From assembly GCA_949825025.1 (NCBI GenBank), contig OX463782.1, positions 31,901,351-31,965,350 of the forward strand: 64,000 nucleotides of DNA, read 5' to 3'. Each line of letters opens with the position of its first letter. The first letter of the stretch is position 1. Source of the DNA: Siphlonurus alternatus (Eukaryota > Arthropoda > Insecta > Ephemeroptera > Siphlonuridae). The translations under genes and the position numbers were made by a program. Positions 60,370 through 64,000 of this stretch are shown one piece after another. A model generated the notes under the pieces. It made no database searches. It saw only the letters and a list, made by a program, of their open reading frames with translations, and was not told where the DNA came from.

Positions 60370-60700
60370 GACAACATACATGAAAAAAATTTATTGCAGA
60401 AATGAATAAAGGGTACCAAATTATGCTACTCTGAATTCTTTCAGATTTTTTTGTGACCCAGAACTATTTTTAAATAATTATTGAAAGTGCGGCCACGCCG
60501 CCTGGAGGCGTCAATAGGCGTCCAGTCTCTATCCTTTTTATTAAGGCTGCAGAGGTGCCAACTGAAATTACAGGACTTTTAATAGTTATTTAAAGATAGT
60601 TACGGGTCTTAAAAAAATCTGAAAAAATTCAGAGTTAACTTTACTCAGATGCCTAGCTTGTCGAAATCTGAGCAAAAGCTAGGGAAGCATAACTTTTTAT
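60370..60700. repeat. Palindromic MITE family copy
   Basis: Left arm 'ATGGACAACATACATG', 'TTGCAGAAATGAATAAAGGG', 'CAAATTATGCTACTCTGAAT'; right arm 'AATCTGAAAAAATTCAGAGT' and 'AAGCATAACTTTTTA'. It is interrupted near 60640-60685 by a small insert containing paired GCCTAGCTTG...GCTAGGG. Confidence 0.6.
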
Positions 60701-60717
60701 TATGCTCTTTTCTTTAA

Positions 60718-61102
60718 GGTAGAGATAACGCCGAACAGCTGATCGACGTAATGCCCTTTGATTAACATGTAAACCTTAGCAAATTGACAAAAATTCTGAA
60801 ATTTTTTTTAGAGGCAGATATTAGTTCCTAAAAGCCATAGAAAAAATTTCAAAACGATTTAACGAGCCGATTTTTTTTAATTAATTTTTTTAATTTTCAG
60901 CATAGGGCTTTCCCATGGAGAGACAAACTAAAAAATTAATTTAAAAAAATCGGCTCGTTAAATGTTTTTGAAACTTTTGCTATGGCTTTTAGGTACTTAT
61001 ATCTGCCTCTCAAAAGAATTTCAGAATTTTTGTCAATTTGCTAAGGTTTACATTTTAATCAAAGGGGATTACGTCGAACAGCTGTTCGACGTTATCTCTA
61101 CC
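60718..61102. mobile_element. 385-bp MITE with TTAA target duplication, second free copy
   Basis: Same length and ends as 55057-55441, with TTAA at 60714-60717 and 61103-61106. Differences between the two copies are few, so the family moved recently. The 76-residue ORF starting inside it is an artefact. Confidence 0.85.
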
Positions 61103-61109
61103 TTAAATG

Positions 61110-62080
61110 AATGGATACTATTTTTAAAACAAATTTTTATCAATGTTCCAGGATTTAAAAATGAAAAATATTTTAAATTTATTTTGTTTTAATTTTATGT
61201 AAGTAACTATAACGTTTTTTGAAAGATGTGTAAAAATGTATAACAATTAAATTAAAGTATTAAAGCTTTCTTTATAATAATAGCTTCATGCTATTCCTGA
61301 CCGCCATTCTCTCACGGAATTACATGCGAGCTTGTCTGTCCTAAGTGAATGACGTGTGATGAGGGTTCAGACCATGACCGCGGGCGGCGCTGCCGTCACT
61401 CTGACGTGCATGAACCCTACATACATTTTCTAACAAAATTCTATGGTCTGAGAAACAGAAGGTAACACACTGGAAAATACGGCACTACCTCTCATGTATT
61501 TTAAAGAAGAACTCTGCAAAGAAAAATAAATTCTCAATTAAAATTACAGTAATTTTTTACTTGAATTCTTATCTATTTCCGCTGAGGATCGAGAATCTTA
61601 TAAAATTATGTATTTAACAATGTTGGCTTTTCTCTAAAACATTGAACACGAAATTATCTACATACAATATAAAATATTTATGTGTAGTTAAATTTTGTAT
61701 CTTCAACACGTTTACGTTCAAAACATATCAATGCATATTGTCTTGATAGAACATTCAAAATTTATAGCAAATATTTTACTACAGCATCATATTTTTACTG
61801 CTGTAGTATACGTTATCTATATTATATCACATAATGGAGTGTAGATACCTAAGTCATAAATATAGCAAATAAACATGAAAATGTAACAAATAAAAATTTT
61901 CAAAGTTGAATCTTTAAAATAAAGTGCTTATTTTACATTATAAATATATAATAAGTTTTCTGTTACACAAAATGTTATAGTAACGATTGCAAAATTTTCC
62001 AAAATTCTATGTGCATTTTTAAAATTATTTAAAACGTTGTTTTTATATAATACTATAAATATATTATTATATAGCCTATA
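61110..62080. other. Mostly AT-rich, one GC patch
   Basis: A GC-rich patch at 61360-61425 (GACCGCGGGCGGCGCTGCCG) lies between inverted AGGGTTCA and TGAACCCT. A short plus-strand ORF (MTAGGAAVTLTCMNPTYIF) crosses it but has no other support. Confidence 0.3.
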
Positions 62081-62084
62081 GGTA

Positions 62085-62212
62085 TTACACGATACATTTT
62101 TACATACAATTTTTCCTTACAAGGAAATTTCGTCCCTATACAAACAAATGTAGTTGGAATTTTCTTGTAAGGAAAAATTGTATGTAATAATTAGAAAAAT
62201 TGTGTCGTGTAA
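62085..62212. mobile_element. 128-bp palindromic MITE, TA target
   Basis: TTACACGATACATTTTTACA mirrored by ...GTGTCGTGTAA, with matching inner 'CATACAATTTTTCCTTACAA' arms, flanked by TA on both sides. Consistent with a Tc1/mariner-type MITE. Confidence 0.75.
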
Positions 62213-62549
62213 TATCGGCTTAACTACAGTGGAAAACGGAGTTACATCGATTTTAAACTCACTCGTCACAGTGAAAAGCCATCTTATTTCTTGTCTGTCA
62301 TGAACTTTATTATTAAATTTTCATCTTTGGTGGTCACTGATACTATATTAATAGAGCAGTAGGATTTTGTTTTATTTATCTTTTTATACAGTTTAAAACT
62401 GTTGAGTCTTTACAGAATAGTTTTAATATCAAAATAGTAACGTAAAGTGGCCTCAAGATTTAAAAAAAAAAATTAAAAAAATACTGACTATTATATTTGT
62501 TTTCAATGCAATTTAATGCTTGACAACATCCGAGAGTCTTTAAAATGCA

Positions 62550-63090
62550 CAACCGGACAATTGACGCAGTTGTTATATTGTTATTCTATAGCATCCGATT
62601 CGTAATTCATGAGTTCGATCCTAGGCATCGCCAACCTTTTGGTTGTTTAAAAGAGGAGAACCGCTTCAGCTTTTATATATTTATAAATAATGTAAAAAAA
62701 AAATGTACCCCAAAAAAATCATCACCTTCCGCCGTCTATATTTGTTCCGGCCGGTTCCACGGTTAACAAGCCCCAAAATCTGCGGCGCCAACCGTCAAAC
62801 TGGCAGGAACAAGCAACGGAGGATGATGATTTTTTTTTTGGTACAATGATTTCTTTTTTACATTATTTATAAATATATAAATGCTGAAGCGGTTCCCCTC
62901 CTTTAAGAACTTTTTTATTGCATCCGGGATGTGATTGATGGCATGATGGCATGCTTCATCAACTGTTGATCATAATGAATAACATAAATGAGGTTTCCAT
63001 AGTTTCTTCAGCCAAAATTAGGTGAATGTTACAATGCTGCATGGAATGAATTGTTTACCCGGTTTGGATGGGATACCCACAAAATCATAA
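62550..63090 (+). mobile_element. tRNA-headed SINE split by a MITE
   Basis: The head carries a pol III B-box-like GAGTTCGATCC (62611-62621) after a plausible A-box region (TTGACGCAGTTG, 62560). The body resumes after the insert: 'TTGCATCCGGGATGTGATTG' (about 62918) and 'ATGAGGTTTCCATAGTTTC' (about 62989), matching the SINE piece at 43800. The tRNA-like head distinguishes it from the 5S-headed copy at 5926 despite the shared body. Confidence 0.5.
62651..62902. mobile_element. 252-bp inverted-repeat MITE, TTAA flanks
   Basis: AAGAGGAGAACCGCTTCAGC at the left and its inverted match at the right, with TTAA at 62647-62650 and 62903-62906. The arms continue as 'TATATATTTATAAATAATGT' and an A-run. 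The loop is a GC-rich segment around 62730-62820. Confidence 0.65.
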
Positions 63091-63224
63091 TCATTTCTAG
63101 TTTTTTACGAAGAGCCGGGAAGTTCAGATATATATGTAACCATGCATGCTATACAGGTATATATACCCCCAGTTCCATAAAACGTTCAGGGTTCAGTCAA
63201 GAAAGGGGAAAAAAATGCAGAAGA

Positions 63225-63300
63225 ACACGCTGGGGGCCGAACCCCCGGCCTGCTTACACCACTTCCATCAAGCCTAACACAATCAAAGTGTCGACACCAA
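63225..63300 (-). repeat. tRNA-like fragment
   Basis: The minus strand reads GGCCGGGGGTTCGGCCCCCA, which can form a T-arm-like stem-loop with a TTCG loop core; upstream bases are only weakly tRNA-like. Probably another SINE head or a tRNA pseudogene. Confidence 0.3.
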
Positions 63301-63329
63301 AGTTAGACTTGGTGAGAGGGATATAATAC

Positions 63330-64000
63330 GTTTACCTTTCAAACTAATCTTGTTTTACTAAATTCAATTAATTCTTAGTCAATTAGATTACTTTGTTATT
63401 TACTTTAAATGAACAAATGAATATTTATTTTTAAAAATTTTGAATTTATGTAAATTAATATTGTAGTATATTATGTTAGTACGATACTTTACAAGTACAG
63501 TATTTTCGTTGTTATTAATAACTAACCTTGTACAAAATGTAAAATCATAATTATTGATATCCAAAAAGCAGATCTATGATACCATTTTATTAATTTTAAA
63601 TATAAGGATTATTCAAGAGTTTTATTTTTGCTACCTATTTACTATATTATATTACTGAAAAGTTACCTATATTTTTATTTTAAAAATAGGTTAAAATATG
63701 TTTGCAAAGTTTTTAAAATTTTTTATTTTAGAGTAAATAATTTTTAAAAATTGAATCTGTATATGAAAGGTAATATAAGAATTTAAAATCAATCACACCT
63801 AATTTTTACATTCCGTATGAAAAATATCAATTAATCAAAACTCAATCAAAAAGAAAATAATGAAATATCAAAAGTTATATTAGAAAAATGTGAGCCCCGG
63901 AGTTCTATCAGATTTCCTGGACAAAACATCAATTTGGTAGCGAAGTCAATTTTTGTGGCGCTGCAGCGCCGAGGGACGGAAATTGCGCTGCGGAGGAGGA
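63330..64000. other. AT-rich DNA with GC-rich right edge
   Basis: AT-rich until about 63890. The last 110 bp become GC-rich (GGCGCTGCAGCGCC palindrome, CGGAGGAGGA) and may be the edge of an exon or promoter cut by the window. Not enough sequence to call. Confidence 0.3.

Overview
The window is AT-rich (roughly 70% A+T), intron-rich eukaryotic DNA packed with small non-autonomous transposons, long microsatellites and short exons separated by multi-kilobase introns. It points to an invertebrate with a large genome. Copies of a SINE with a 5S-rRNA-like head and a 'GAGGTTTCC...CCCTCAG...AAGGCCGTGGCC' body (a body type I associate with insects, especially hemimetabolous ones) make an insect or other arthropod the best guess. 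No prokaryotic genes, rRNA genes, functional tRNA genes, CRISPR arrays or recognisable viral genes were seen.

Genes. (1) A minus-strand multi-exon gene is assembled here by hand from splice sites and codon phase: twelve candidate exons run from 52.5 kb down to 19.9 kb. All eleven junctions are phase-compatible, and two adjacent exons (20.6 and 20.9 kb) are each preceded by a perfect TACTAAC branch point. It would encode a helical protein with a charged coiled-coil-like part; I do not recognise the family, and both ends are missing. (2) A plus-strand coiled-coil ORF lies at 56.7-58.0 kb, GC-rich and intronless over 1.3 kb. Its last codons and stop are supplied by a hAT-type transposon (58031-58902) with a perfect 8-bp target duplication. 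(3) A weaker plus-strand candidate has a TATA box at 18.26 kb, a four-codon first exon and phase-matched small exons at 27.5 and 31.4 kb; it would interleave with gene 1. (4) A 45-codon minus-strand ORF lies in a GC-rich island at 1.4-1.5 kb.

Mobile elements. The most striking object is a 6,172-bp foldback element (9112-15283). It has nearly identical arms of about 3 kb, a perfect 9-bp target duplication, 147-bp tandem repeats in each outer arm, the same TTAA-flanked MITE at mirror positions in both arms, and a 406-bp element present only in the left arm. Other elements include a 3.5-kb inverted-repeat element (3680-7192) nested in a second one; four 'CAGGCGCGGATCCAG' hAT MITEs, two with perfect 8-bp duplications; two free 385-bp copies of the TTAA MITE; a recurrent palindromic family of about 0.3 kb; several small palindromic MITEs; and SINE fragments, one split by a MITE. 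The remaining DNA is AT-rich and unannotated apart from a few homeodomain-site-like GC-richer patches that could be conserved regulatory elements.
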